A stretch of 64,000 bases of DNA, taken from NCBI RefSeq assembly GCF_019578655.1, contig NC_063257.1, forward strand, positions 32,957,159-33,021,158, read 5' to 3'. The stretch's first letter is position 1; every line of letters starts with the position of its first letter. The DNA is from Ricinus communis. Lineage: Eukaryota > Streptophyta > Magnoliopsida > Malpighiales > Euphorbiaceae. The position numbers and the translations under genes were made by a program. The notes beneath the pieces were generated by a model that was given only the letters and a program-made list of their open reading frames with translations, had not been told where the DNA came from and made no database searches. Below, in pieces: positions 47,986 to 60,510 of the stretch.

Positions 47986-48275
47986 GTGACACGACTTTAA
48001 GCATGGCCATATTGCATCTCGTGCTTCATTCTACTTGAAGAGCTATAGGTGACATGCTTTAAGTACGGCCATGTTACATCCCACGCTTCCTTCTGATTTG
48101 AATACTAGTAGGTGACACGACTTTAAGCACAACCATGTTGCATCCCACGCTTCTTTCTAATTTGAAGACCAGTAGATGACACGGCTTTAAGCACGGCCAT
48201 GTTGTATCCCACGGTTCCTTCTTTTGAAAGGGTAGTAGGTGACACGGCTTGAAGCACGCCCATGCTTCCTTCTTA
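47986..48275 (+). repeat. 64-bp tandem repeat, about five units (right copy)
   Basis: Better copy of 23427-23725: the fourth unit reads gacacggctttaagcacggcc here and gacacgcttttaagcacggcc at the left. The 101-codon minus-strand frame across it only reflects the repeat. Confidence 0.85.
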
Positions 48276-48599
48276 GTCATTGGACCTAGAATATCAAAGG
48301 GATTATTGGTTGAACCAACCCTTTTCACATCATTAGGATTCCTTGTTGGAGTAGGATCCCATATACTAGATGGATTCACATTATCCCTCTTTCTTTAAAA
48401 AGATTTGTCCTTGAATCTTGCCTAAATATTATGAAAGAAGCAAACATATAATCTCTAAAAATAATAAAACTTTTTTATCATCCTACAATTCTTTCACAAA
48501 ATTATTTAAAGGAACTTCAAAATAAAGAATTTTTACAATTCCAATAAACTCACCATGTTCAATAGGCTCAACTGCATTATGCAAAACATCTTCGCTTTC
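48276..48599. other. Spacer, nothing recognised (right copy)
   Basis: Counterpart of 23726-24055. No gene supported. Confidence 0.4.
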
Positions 48600-50960
48600 T
48601 ACCAACTCAAATGATTAAAGAGCTATAGGCAACAACTTCTTGTTGATATAGTAAATTGCATGCTCTGCTCCGGCTTTAGTTGGTCGAGCCAACATAGCCC
48701 CAACTTCTTTTGCTTCTACAACTCAATCGAGAATCAAGCCCCTGCTTGGTTGTAGAGGCCTTAATATTGGTGGGCCCATCAGATATTCCTTTATTATCTT
48801 AAAGGCCTCTTAACACTTCTCATCCCATTTTATTTTCTGGTCCCTTTTCAACAGCTTATAGATTGGCAAGAAAATAGTAGTGATCTTAGCAATAAAGCGG
48901 CTGATATATTGAGTCTTGCATAAGAGCCCTCTGATTTCCTTTTCTATCTTTGGTGGTGGCATTTCTCTAATGGCCTTCACCTTGTCAGGGTCTACTTCGG
49001 TGCCCTTCTCATATACTTTAAACCCAAGTAGTTTTCCTTCGGTCACACCAAACACACACTTCTTTGGATTTAATCGGAGATTATACTTTCCTACTCTTTC
49101 CAAATATCTGTCTAATGTTTCAAAATGCTCCTCCTAAGACTTTGTCTTAACCGACGCATCTTCCATATAGACCTTAACATATCTGTGAATCATATCATGG
49201 AAAATTTGAACTGCCATTCTTTGATATGTTGCTCCTGTATTCTTTAATCTGAAAGGCATTACTCGATAATAGAATAAAACCCATTCGGTGATGAATATTG
49301 TTTTAAGCTTGTCAGCTGTGGACATCATAATTTAATTATAACCCAAGAATCCATCTATAAAAGTGTACATGGCACGAGAAACCACTGAATCTATCGGAAC
49401 ATCAATATAGGGTAATGGAAAATCATCCTTCGATGATGATTTATTCAGGCTTTAATGATTCACACACATTTGGATCTTTCCATCTTTGTTTCACATTGGC
49501 ACAATACTAGAAATCCAAGTTGGATACTTGACATCTTCAATGAATCGAGCCTTAATCTACTTCTTCATCTCTTTCTTTATTAACTGAGCCCATTCTGGTC
49601 TTAACCTTCTCAATTTTTATTTTACTGGCCTTATGTTTGGATAAATGGGTATCTTGTGTTCTGCGATCTCTTGATCAATCCCGGGTATGTCCTTATAAGA
49701 CCAGGCAAAGAATTTTTTTTATGTTGTATTAATATTTTTGTTAATCTCTCTTTTTCTTCGAGAGTTAAACTGGCTCCAATCATAACCTCTTTTGAGGAGT
49801 TAGATGTAATAGGTTAAATGCATGACATGGCATGGCATCAATATTGAATATGCTAGTGGGATGATTATTAGAATGTGTGCAATCATCAATCAAAACACCA
49901 CAAAAATAAGCAAATTGGATATTCATTGCATCAATATCTATGATGAACTCACCGACCTTATCAAATAAGCTTGGAATATAAATATCATCATAGAATTTTC
50001 CATAATGGACTGTTCAATAAAAGCATCAATATTAAAAACAACAACACAAACATCAGCCAATGGGGGAGCAACGTCATCAGTAGCTTGGATGAACTCTTCA
50101 TCTTTCGCTTTGCCTTTCTCGGCACCCTTCTTCTAGGCCTAATCAGCAGTCTTCTTGTCAACCTCAACTTGGAGGACTTTTTCAATCTTTATAATCTTGA
50201 ACTACTCATCAAATATCTTGAATCCCTTTCGATTATTGCCTTTATCATTTATCCATGGCTCTAATGTTTCCCCACTGTAAGGCGGCAGCGTGCCTTCTCT
50301 TATGAACTTAATCATTATTTTCTCTAGCTTTCTAATCTTTTTGAGGGGTATCATCAACCCCATCAAGGCAAGTAGTACTTACATTGGGAAATCTGAGCTC
50401 TTCCTAGTAGAGCACTCTACCACGAACCCTGCCTAGTCTGACTCTTGAAAAGTATCCCATTTTCCTCATTATTCACACATCGGGGCTCTCATTATCCTAA
50501 ATCATGGTCACTTGGAATCTGATCATTATCTCTTCCTTTAGGGCCTCAACTACCCTGACAGTAACTTTAGATACTCGAATGGTTACAACCTCACCCTTAT
50601 AGAGAAACTTCACCATTTGATGAAAGGATGAGGATACTCCACCCAACTCATGGTACGGACGACCCAAGAAATTAAATAAGCCATCAGTATGTCAATCACT
50701 ATGAACTCAGCTACGGACTCAATCAGTCCAACTTTAACACATGCCTTAAAGGTACCCGTTTCTTGCCTTTTAGTGTCATCGTAGGCTCTGATAATGGTGG
50801 AACTAGGCTCTAGATATTTTTGCTCAAGGCCATACTTGCCTAGAAATTCAATGGACAAATGTTGATGCCAGACCCATCATTAACCATCACACATCCGCTT
50901 TTCACTCCTTTCATAATAGCCTCCATGTATAGTAGGCAATTGTGGCTCCTCCCTTTCATG
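48600..50960 (-). pseudogene. Element E: second Tat-type protease-RT-RNase H fragment (right copy)
   Basis: Better version of 24060-26450. Minus-strand pieces: protease (50858-50610, YGLEQKYLEPSSTIIRAYDD, GTFKACVKVGLIESVAEFIV); linker; RT (49328-49134 with VLFYYRVMPFRLKNTGATYQ and YMEDASVKTKS; 49103-48810 with KYNLRLNPKKCVFGVTEGKL, EVDPDKVKAIREMPPPK and TQYISRFIAKI); and the start of RNase H. The sequence is closer to a coding state than the left copy because CTG sites are kept. It is still broken by stops between pieces. Confidence 0.7.
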
Positions 50961-51029
50961 TATTACAATATGCCTTGAAAACAAGGAGTTTTTAAATGAT
51001 CTATGTTAATTTATTCATCATATTGATGG

Positions 51030-52774
51030 CATACAATTATACCAAAGGCATTGTTCAACTCTTAAGGATATGTGTAGTCGAGGTATTATCAAGGAATAAT
51101 CTAGACCATTAGGGATGAACACCATGAAATGTAAATACAAATGTAAGAGAAATTATAAAGCTTAACTTATAGTGATAAGGTTCTCATTGCATACGTTCTT
51201 AAAAATTGTTCATAGTCAATATTTGATCAAGAATTAGATATTAATCATTGGATATTGATCAAACGCTCGAGACTACTATAATGTTTTATCATTTACTTAT
51301 GAAATAAGCAATCTGTCTCACAAGGTTGAGGAATAGGGATTCCGAGATAAGAATATAGGTGCTTTTTAGAAGAACAAGTTCATTGAACATGACCCTACTA
51401 AGTAATCCATATGAATTTTACCCCAAATGTCTATAGACAATACTCTTGTGAAAATCATGTAAGATGTGATCCTTAGACTTGAGATAACAGTGTATTATCT
51501 TATGTGAGGATTACTAAACTTGATACTATCTTATGTCCTCTTATCCGTGGAGTGCTCAAAGGATAGTCATTAGGTATAGTAAAAGTCATATAAAGAAAAT
51601 AAGTTATCAATAAAGAATTCATTATCCAAGGTAATATTTCATGCGACCTTACCTTGATGATTTTTTATATGCTTTAACATGGAAATCCTTAGACAAGGTT
51701 GTTTGAATGAAGATTATGAAAAATGTTTCGTAGATCTTATTTAAGATATTATATGCAATTCTTAAGAATAAATACGGTTGATTCAATTATAGAGTTAACA
51801 TTTGCATCCATACTCTATGACTTAATTGGGATACAAGTACAATGAAATGATTGAATTACATTGTAAGATTGTTTACTACAAAGGTTTATTAAAGCACTTT
51901 AATCATTCTTACACATTTAGGTCGTAATGATGCATTTCTTAAGGCCAATCTTGATCTATAAATATGGACTAAGTTACATTAGAGAATTAACATTAAATTA
52001 ATGGAGTTTAATTCATAATCTATATTCGTTGCCAATGTGTTAAGAATCTTTTGAGTCACACATAAATAGGCTTTAAGTGAGGATTAAAATGTGGCTTTCA
52101 TCATTGGGCTTCTGCCCATATATATTGGGCCTAATTAAAGCTTAATTAATCAAGAGCTAATAGGCCTTGTATAATGCGCCTATGATGGGTTTATTATCCA
52201 TGGATAGTTCTTATATTAATTAAAGTCCATTTAGTATAACAAATCCCAACTTAAAGTAAGTTAGGATTTTGTACAAATCCTTAACCCTTAAGGACTTTGA
52301 TGAAAAAAGCCATATAAATAAAAAGAGATGTGTATGGAGCAGCAAGGCATTGTGATTGATGACTTTGATGAGAAAACTATTTTCTTGAGAAGAGTAACCT
52401 AGGTGAATCAATCAAAAAGATTAATTGATTCATCTTCCTTGCTTGGAACTAGCAGTCAATCTCCAACATCTCTTCTCAATCTCCTAAAAGTGGTTAGTGA
52501 AGTCTTTGTTTAAAAGCTTGTGTGGATCACCAGAAAAGGCTAGCCACTTGAGTAGCTTTGAACTACATTAATCATCCTTGAAGAATCAAGAATCAACAAA
52601 GCTAGAAGCACTCTTTGGAATTGGCCGCACACTCCATTTGTCAGCCTTCATCCATCTTTGGCTTGTTTTATTTATTATAACTACTTTACATTAAAGAGAT
52701 CCTTTATGGGAACTGAAAAGGAATTTAAATTGCTTTCGTTATTTTCTTTTATGTTTTAAAATGAGTTTCCGACA
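51030..52774 (+). repeat. Copia-type LTR-like sequence (right copy)
   Basis: Counterpart of 26460-28204: TATA-like tataaataaa near 52313, end gagtttccgaca at 52763-52774. The 5' border is undefined. Confidence 0.5.
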
Positions 52775-52775
52775 A

Positions 52776-52788
52776 TATTATCAGAGTC
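52776..52788 (+). promoter_or_regulatory. Degenerate initiator-Met tRNA primer-binding site (right copy)
   Basis: attatcagagtc directly after the LTR end, close to the tggtatcagagc site of plant copia elements. Confidence 0.6.
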
Positions 52789-55318
52789 TCCTTTGATTAA
52801 TTTAGTCATAATGGTTGCAAAATTGTTAATTGATCATAAGCATACAAATTTGAAATTTCTGGGATGTTTTAGAAACTTTGCTAGTTGCCATAGCTATACT
52901 TCAAATTGTTAGGTGATTCTTGTCGCATATGAACCCTAAGGAATATAATTTATGATCTAGAAGGATTTAGAGTTTTTGGATCTCATTTGATTATGGTTTG
53001 GGTGTTAGGAGTCCATGCCATGCGTGTAGACAGCTTTGATGCAGTCAACAACACCCAGTCTAATCAAATTTAGATGGAAAAATTAATTGAAATAAGTGCA
53101 TGGGTAAATCTTACAGCAAGTTTTCTTAAATATTTTATGTTAAAATTCGTTCAAAACAATTTGGAAATAGAATCTCGATGATCAAAGCAAAACAACGCAC
53201 ATACTACACATCCTAAGGGTTTAGGCTGTGCATATGTGTATGGGTTTTGATTTGATTTGATTTTGGATAGCGATGAATATGATTTGAAAGATGAATAATG
53301 GATGTTTATATTTTCAGAAATTTAAGGTTTGATCTTCATGAACACCATATATGCACACATTATACAAATCAAGTGTTGATTTGATGAGTTATGCACATAG
53401 TATGGATTTACTTAATGAATTCGGCATATGTATGTGTTTTTAGTCTAATGACAAGCCTTTTGACGGAAAACACCAGATCTAGATCATGTATAAGATGAGT
53501 TCTTGAAGCAATCTTGAAAGTTGATTTAAATCTTGATTATGTTCCTTGTATAGTTGCGTTTTTTTTTATTGATTGCCATGTGAACCTTGATTATCTTGAA
53601 TTGTTTGATAAAAAATTTATTTCTTTTAATGATAGCTTTTGATAAATCTTGATGAACTCAATTAATTATGAAACTAATGTGATTAATTAGCCTCGTTAGA
53701 TCTTTAAATCTTATTAAATAATAAGTTTTCTTATTATAAGGATTTGTAGATAAAGTATCCTAGTTGGCATATGACTCCTTGTCTTGAGACATATCCTAGT
53801 TGTCTTAGGATTATAATTACTTGTCCTAATAAGATTAGGAGATTAATTAAAAGGTTATTTTATTTATACAAGTACTATTAATTCTTTAGGACAAGGACTT
53901 TAAATAATAGAATCCTAGTTGGGCTAGGTAGTTATCTAGATTAAGACAAGAGTTTGACTCTTGTCCTAAAATTTAAACAAGGCCGGAAATTACAAAGATT
54001 AAATAGGGATTTTTATTTTATAAATGTGACTTAATTAATTAAAAATCTCATTCGTCCTAATTATCTTGAGACTTTTGTCTTAATTTCCTAGTACGACTAG
54101 GTTGTTTGTCTTAATTAAGACATAAGTTTGACTTTATGTCTTAATGTTTGACATTATATCCTAAAAAGACATAAAAATTAAAATTAATTATATTTTAAAG
54201 GAACTAAATCTAATTTAATTAATTTTAATTCTCTATAACTTTCTTCAACTAAGAGTAAATCTTGATTTTTTAGTATGACTAGAAATAGCAAAGTTTATTT
54301 GGTCAAAGATTGACTTTATATCCTAATTTTTGTTTTGGCCGAGATTTACACTCTAAAATAAGAAGAATTTTTATTTTTGAATATAATTTAATTATCTTAA
54401 TTCTCCATATGCCATTTAGTCCTAATTGCATAGAATGATCAAATAACTTGAATTATGCTATCTTGATTCTTTTATATTCTTTATATAACTTGATTATATT
54501 TGGCATGATGGATGGTTATGGACTATAAAGACCAATGTAGTCGTGTTCAATTGTTGAATGTTTTGATTTGGTATTTTTTTTAAATAAGAATTGTGTTCCT
54601 TGCCTTTCTCTAATTTTCTCTAGGTTGTAAAATCCTTTTCTCATTTAACTCTCCTTGAATGTAACTCAAGATTTCTCTAAATCTTATGTAAATATTATAT
54701 AGTTTTAGATTAGTTAGATAGAAATTTATTTTATAATCTAGATGGAGATATGGCACCAAATGGAGATGCAGGGAATATTGCTTCAAGACTTGGAGATCAT
54801 AAAGGCAATACCTAGATTTTGAGCATATAGTTATCCTCAATGACTCAAGATAACTAGTTTAGAAAGTCCATAATCATCCATAGTAGTTTGGAAAGCTTAG
54901 CTTATATTATGTATGTGATGTATGATATATGCATGATCATAACAAAGCATGAAGCCCTTACATTCGATATTTTTATATTCATGCCAAAGTGTGAGACCTC
55001 AATCACTGCCTTAATAACAAATATCTCGTTGAATACTAAGTCATATGACATGATTAAGTTGCCTTCCATAATTAAAATAGGAATGAGAGCCTTGTTCATA
55101 TGTCAATTTGTTAGGCAAACTTAAGGTTACCTATTACCTGGGTATGTTCTATATTTTAATTGATGGGTTTTACTTTACTATCTTATATAAGTTGGATGCC
55201 CAAAGCCTTGATTATATAAAGATAGAGGCATGAATTATGTGAAATATATATGATGTTTAGAACATCATAAAATATGTTTAGACAAACGTTGTTGTCAACT
55301 AATTGATCTAGAAGTTGC
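52789..55318 (+). other. Non-coding leader after copia-type primer site (right copy)
   Basis: Counterpart of 28219-30583 and its continuation past the contig overlap. It holds hairpins at 53941-53969 (ttaagacaagag ... ctcttgtcctaa) and 54115-54144 (perfect 11-bp stems). It ends where the Athila LTR begins. No coding frame supported. Confidence 0.5.
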
Positions 55319-56740
55319 TGATGTGCGTAAAATACACACATCTAAATGGGGTTTTTAAGATCGATTTTATGGATATTTGGATGTGAATTGGTACCAACAC
55401 TCACCCTATGCGTATGTTTGTGTGCATTAGGTCCAAAAGAAGTCAAAGAATGAAAAAGGAAACAATTGGAGCATAATTGGACGTCAAAGCTGCCGAAACG
55501 AGCTAAGTACAAGCATGAGGAAGCTGAACATGGCCGTGTTGGTCTCAACACTGGCCGTGTTCTCAGCACGGTCACAAACACAGGCCGTGTTGGTCATCAA
55601 AGAAGAAGTAGATTTTATGGTGCATGGCCACAGTGAGTAACATGGCCAGGAACACAGCCCGTGTCCTTAACACGGCCAGGGACACGACCGTGTTTGAGGC
55701 GATAGGGGGTATTAATTAAATGAACGAAGAGAGGAAAAAAGAGGAAGGCAGCTAGGGTTAGAACGTCCAAAACTCATTTTTTCCCTGTCTAAGGGTTTTT
55801 TGAGTTGAAACTAAGAGAAAAGAAGACTTGGATCAAGGTTTCACTTGGATTCTCTTCAAAGATCAAAGATTGGCGAGGATTGTCGATTGGTTTCAATCCG
55901 AGTAAGAGGAACAAGAATCGATACAAAATTGGGCACAAGGAATTGGAGCTGTTCACTCTCATCTAAGGGTGTATTCGGGTTCCTCTACCTTTACTCATTT
56001 TTTTTGTAATTGAATTCTTATTGGTTGTGATTATGAACATGATTACCTAAGCTTATTAACCCATTGGGAATCTTTATCTAGGGATTTTTGTACTTAAATT
56101 TTGAATTGACTGTATTGATTGTCAATATTGGTTTGCAATGGAAGTATTTATTGATTTGTTCTTCATATCTTGTTGAATGATTTTTGAAATTTGAATGATC
56201 TTGAGAAAGACATTTAGGTTTGGATTGTCCTTTGCAACCTAGAATTGAATTCACCTAGAGATAGGGTTTTCGTTCTACCGGATTGAGAATTAACAACTCT
56301 CAATAGTGTTAAATGGTACATAATGCTAATTTGGGTAATTAGAGTTAGGAAGAGATTTCAACCTAATTAATCTAAGTTAAGATGTTAGTGTCCTTGAGAA
56401 AGGCGATAATTGTGTAGAGATTTTCCCACGGAAATTGGATTCAATCAATCAATTCCACCCTTAGTTTCCATTCCTTAGAGACAAGAATTCCCAAAGGGTT
56501 ATTCTTTTACTTGAATTAATCATTCCCTAGTATACGTAGTTCGACAACAATTAGAGTAGCTATTATTTAATTTAGAAATTATTCATCAACACCATTTATG
56601 TTTTGTGATTAGATAACAGAGAAGATTGAGTAGATTTAGGTTCACACGTTCTTTGGGGAATACGACACTTGGTACTCGCCGTTAGCTATACTCCACTGAT
56701 AGGTACACTGCCTTAGGTCATAGTCTTGAAATTTTAATAT
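55319..56740 (+). repeat. 5' LTR of element G
   Basis: TGATGTGCG start, similar in layout to the solo LTR 2051-3490: CACGGCCGTG array in the first third, then the shared ends 'tactcgcc' and 'cactgccttaggt' near 56675-56715. The end is estimated by that similarity. I could not see the usual primer-binding site after it, nor check a target duplication, since the 3' end is outside. Confidence 0.65.
55520..55720 (+). promoter_or_regulatory. CACGGCCGTG array in the 5' LTR of element G
   Basis: At least seven related motifs (catggccgtgttgg, cactggccgtgttc, acaggccgtgttgg, cagcccgtgtcc, aacacggccagg, cacgaccgtgttt) lie in about 190 bases, followed by a TATA-like tattaattaaa near 55710. Upstream control role is inferred. 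Confidence 0.5.
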
Positions 56741-56848
56741 TTGTTAGTCTAGTCATTTCTCTTTTTGTTCATAATTTATTTTCTGTCTATAATTTTGTTC
56801 TTATCCCGTTTGTTGTTGTTGTTGTTCTTTATTGTGCTCAGGTAGTTT

Positions 56849-58645
56849 ATGACCAGGAGCTCTAATCCTAATCTTACAAAGCCTTTATCTGAACCCGAGC
56901 GCTCTCTTAGATTGCTAAGGAGGCGTGTCGGTGATGAGGAGGAGATTGAAGTAGAGATTCCTGTTCGTGAAACTAGTGAGATGGAGAACCACAATGCAAA
57001 TGGAGGTAATGATGAAAGGACCATGTCACGAGTTTGCTAGGCCCTCTCAGCAAGGGCAGGATAGTGAGGCCTCCCGTGGCGGCCAATAATTTTGAAATAA
57101 AGCCGAATGTAATCCAGATGATCCAGAATACGGTGCAATTTGGAGGATTGGCGAGCGAAGATCCGAACGAGCATATCGCCAACTTTTTGGAAATATGTGA
57201 TACCTTTAAGATTAATGGAACAACTGATGATGCCATACGGTTGAGGCTTTTCCTTTTCCTTGAGGGATAGAGCAAAAGATGGGCTGCAGTCCTTGCCACC
57301 GAAATGATCACTACCCTGGACTTCTTTGGGCTGAAAAGTTTTTGAATAAGTATTTTCCTCCTGCTAAGACTGCTCAAATGCAAAATAACATATCTTCTTT
57401 TGTGCAGGGTGAAGGAGAATCGATGTACGAAGCATGGGAGCGCTTCAAGGACTTGTTAAGGTGTTGCCCACACCATGGTCTTCCTCTCTGGATGCAAGTG
57501 CAGACATTCTATAGTGGCATGAATACAACCACTAGACAAATGGTAGATGCAGCTGCAGGGGGAGCTATTAATAGTAAAACACCTGAGCAAGCCCAGGATT
57601 TGATAGAAGAGATGGCCACCAACACTTATTAGTGGCAAATTCCACGGGCTAGAGGTCCAAGGCCCGTTGTATATCGGGCTGAGGCAGATCCTACAGCAGC
57701 CTTGGCGGCACAAGTAGAGCTACTTTCCAAAAAGATAGAACAACTTGGTCGGTCCAAGCGATTCGGCCGGATGTGAATTCCCGTGGTGGACCACATTACG
57801 ATGCCAATTGTAATATGGGAGGTATGTTTGCATCTTCTATGCCTACTAATGTTTCTAACGTTGAGCATGTTGATTATGTAGGTAGGCAGCAGAATGATCC
57901 CTACAGCAATACATACAACCCAGGGTGGAGGAATCATCCTAATTTTGGATGGAGGAACTCCAATAACCAAGGTCCACCAGGATACCAGAGGTTGCATCAG
58001 CAGCAACCTATGCAATCTATTCCCCATCAACCAGGAGGTAGTCAAGAGAAGAAACCTAACTTGGAAGAGTTGATGATGAAGTTCATTGCAACTTCAGAGA
58101 ACATATTTCAACAAACGGACACTGCCGTTCGGAATCAACAAGCTTCAATTCAGAACTTAGAAACTTAAATTGGGCAGTTGTCTAGGATGATGGCTGAGAG
58201 GCAGCCAGGCATGCTTCCAAGTAACACAGAGTCTAATCCAAGGGAGCATGCCAAAGCAATTACTTTGAGATCAGGTAAGGAACTTACTAGTTCATTTAAG
58301 CCTTTCGCTAATAATGATTATAATGTGCAGGTGGATGAGTCGGAAAAGAAAGACAAGCCTGAAGAGAAAGAAAAGGGAGCAGTTGAAGAGAATGAGGATT
58401 CGAAGAAGATTCCCTTGAGGCCATACCAACCTCCCATTCCATATCCTGTAAAACTGAAGCAGGATAAAGTTGATCAGCAATTTGGTAAATTTTTAGATCT
58501 TTTTAAACAATTGCGGATTAACTTGCCGTTTGTTGAAGCTATTTCACAGATGCCAAAGTATGCAAAGTTTTTAAAAGAAATCCTAAGCAACAAGAGGAAG
58601 TTAGAGGATTTGGGATTGGTGACCTTGAATGCAGAATGCTCGTGA
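56849..58645 (+). pseudogene. gag of element G (broken)
   Basis: Starts MTRSSNPN and shifts frame near 57035. Capsid-like part follows: [20 protein letters not shown], then [20 protein letters not shown] to a stop at 57268. Then (frame change) LNKYFPPAKTAQMQNNISSF, YEAWERFKDLLRCCPHHGLP and YSGMNTTTRQMVDAAAGGAI. Another shift near 57770 leads to NPGWRNHPNFGWRNSNNQGP, a TAA at 58166-58168, then a charged C-terminal part (KAITLRSGKEL, EKKDKPEEKEKGAVEE) ending PFVEAISQMPKYAKFLKEIL. These blocks are standard for Athila gag. At least four breaks make it dead. Confidence 0.85.
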
Positions 58646-58659
58646 TGTTTGAGGCAAGA

Positions 58660-59216
58660 TTCCGGTCAAGCAGCGCGACCCAAGGAGTTTTACTATACCT
58701 TGTTTGATTGGAGATAAATTGAAATTGCTAGCATTAGCTGATTTGGGAGCTAGCATCAATTTGATGCCTAGTTCATTGTTTGAGGAGTTAGGACTAAGCA
58801 CTTCTAAGCTAACTCCTACCAGGATGAGTATACAACTAGCAAACAGGCTGTTAAGTGCAGAAAGGGATTATAGAAGATGTGCTAGTTAAAGTTAACAAAT
58901 TTATATTTTCTATGGATTTTGTTGTCATGGATATGAATGGTGAGAGTGATGTCCCATTGATCCAAGGTAGACCATTTTTAGCTATATCTAAAGCTTTGAT
59001 AGATGTTAGTAGCGGAAAGCTGGAACTTAGGGTAGATGATGAGAGCATTACATTTGATTTGACTAAATCCTTGAGATACCCATATGAGCATGATGGTACT
59101 GTCTGTTAGATTGATTTTATCAATGATATTGTGGAATCTCAATTGCAGGAAATAATGATTGATGATCCTTTGCAAGTGGCAATGCAAGAAAATGAGGACA
59201 ATTTATCCAATGAATA
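58660..59216 (+). pseudogene. Aspartic protease and pol linker of element G (broken)
   Basis: FTIPCLIGDKLKLLALADLG, then ASINLMPSSLFEELGL, gives the protease active loop (ADLGASIN, where the family has A-D-x-G-A-S), at about 58695-58790. A shift near 58845 leads to GIIEDVLVKVNKFIFSMDFV, MDMNGESDVPLIQGRPFLA (the flap-like and G-R-P-F-L-A end), stop TAG at 59107, and DDPLQVAMQENEDNLSNE with a TAA at 59215. The linker matches the fragment inside element B at 8985-9455. Confidence 0.8.
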
Positions 59217-59217
59217 A

Positions 59218-60510
59218 GTGTTGGAGCAGCTAGAGCACTTATTAGCTGCTGATGTTGATGATGAAAAGACTGATGGTTTTATTGATCTTGACAGGTCAGG
59301 AGTAAAGAAGCTGAAGCCTTCTTTGGAGGAGCCACCCATTCTTGAATTGAAAGAGTTGCTAGCGCACTTAATATATGCCTACCTAGATGAAGCAAAGCAC
59401 TCACCGGTTATTATTTCTGCTCATCTCACACCTGAGGAGAGGGAGATGGTGCTGTGTATTTTGAGAAGGTATGCAAAGGCATTTGTGTATAAGACGGCTG
59501 ACATACCAGGAATAAACCCGAGTTACTGCCTTCATAAGATTTTGATGGAGGATGAGTTCAAACCGGTGGTGCAGCCACAAAGGCGGTTGAACCCTCATAT
59601 GAAAGAGGTGGTTAAAAAAGAGGTAATTAAACTTCTTGATGCAGGTTTAATTTACCCTATTTCTGACAGTGCTTGGGTGAGTCCTGTGCAGGTGGTTCCT
59701 AAGAAAGGGGGCATGACGGTGGTGAAAAATGAAAAGGAGGAGTTGATCCCTACACGAACGGTAACGGGCTTTCAAGTTTGCATAGACTACCGATGCTTGA
59801 ATGACGCAACCCGAAAGGACCACTTTCCCCTTCCTTTTATCGATCAAATGCTTGAGAGGCTTTCAGGCCATAAGTATTACTGTTTCCTTGACGGTTTGTT
59901 TGGTTATTTTCAGATTCCCATAGCACCAGAAGACCAAGAGAAGACGACATTCACTTGTCCTTATGGCACATTTGCCCATAGGAGGATGCCGTTTGGCTTG
60001 TGTAATGCGCCTGCGACCTTTCAGCGGTGTATGATGGCCATTTTCCATGACATGATAGAGGAGTCGATGGAGGTCTTCATGGATGACTTCTCTGTATTCG
60101 GTAACTCTTTTTCCCATTGTTTGAAAAATTTGGAAAGGATGTTAGCTAGGTGTATTGAAGCTAACCTGGTATTGAATTGGGAAAAATGTCATTTTATGGT
60201 CCAAGAGGGTATAGTCTTAGGACATAAAGTGTCACATGCAGGGTTGGAAGTAGATAGAGCTAAAGTGGAAGTTATAAGTAAACTACCCCCCTACTTGGTT
60301 AGAACATTTAAAAGTTTCTTAGGGCATGCAGGGTTTTATAGAAGGTTCATTAAGGACTTTTCTAAGATCGCTAGGCCTTTAACTCAATTGCTAGTAAAAG
60401 ATATACCTTTTGAATTTGATGATGATTGTTTAAGAGCTTTTGAGTTATTAAAGGAAAAACTAACCACGGCTCCCATCATGGTTTCTCCTGATTGGGGCGC
60501 CCTTCGAAAC
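59218..60510 (+). pseudogene. Reverse transcriptase of element G, open frame of about 430 codons
   Basis: The longest retroelement frame in the window. In order: linker (EELPHL-like ELKELLAHLIYAYLDEAKHS), KTADIPGINPSYCLHKI, RT fingers PVQPQRR-type stretch, KKEVIKLLDAGLIYPISDSA, WVSPVQVVPKKGGMTV, CIDYRCLNDATRKDHFPLPF, catalytic FLDG (about residue 222), TFTCPYGTFAHRRMPFGLCN and catalytic FMDD (about residue 287). The thumb and connection follow with GHAGFYRRFIKDFSKIARPL. Both catalytic aspartate motifs are kept. A frameshift near 60500 breaks it before RNase H. It would copy element RNA into cDNA in virus-like particles. It is part of a broken polyprotein. Confidence 0.85.

Larger units (their letters stand above)
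31084..55198 (+). repeat. Right copy of the 24-kb duplicated block (start of contig 2)
   Basis: It starts with gaaggaatgtgag, matching 6579, and ends with ttatataagttggatg, matching the end of contig 1. It is 24115 bases against 24005. In its first part CAG is often read as CGG (for example cttatcggagg at about 32904 against cttatcagagg at 8409), and CTG as ACG. Its second half is the better version of the sequence. Confidence 0.9.

Noticed and set aside
48074..48379. 101-codon minus-strand frame with a repeated CFKPCHLL-type motif
   Set aside because: It is the translation of the 64-bp tandem repeat and is broken in the other copy.
6579..55198. A true segmental tandem duplication
   Set aside because: Both inner borders coincide with the assembly gap, and the differences look like base-calling errors. 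An unmerged overlap explains more, though only reads can settle it.
56812..56826. gttgttgttgtt microsatellite as a regulatory element
   Set aside because: A short simple repeat, common in plant leaders, with nothing else to support a role.
57456..58045. Minus-strand frames opposite gag of element G
   Set aside because: Shadows of the gag coding sequence; no motif.
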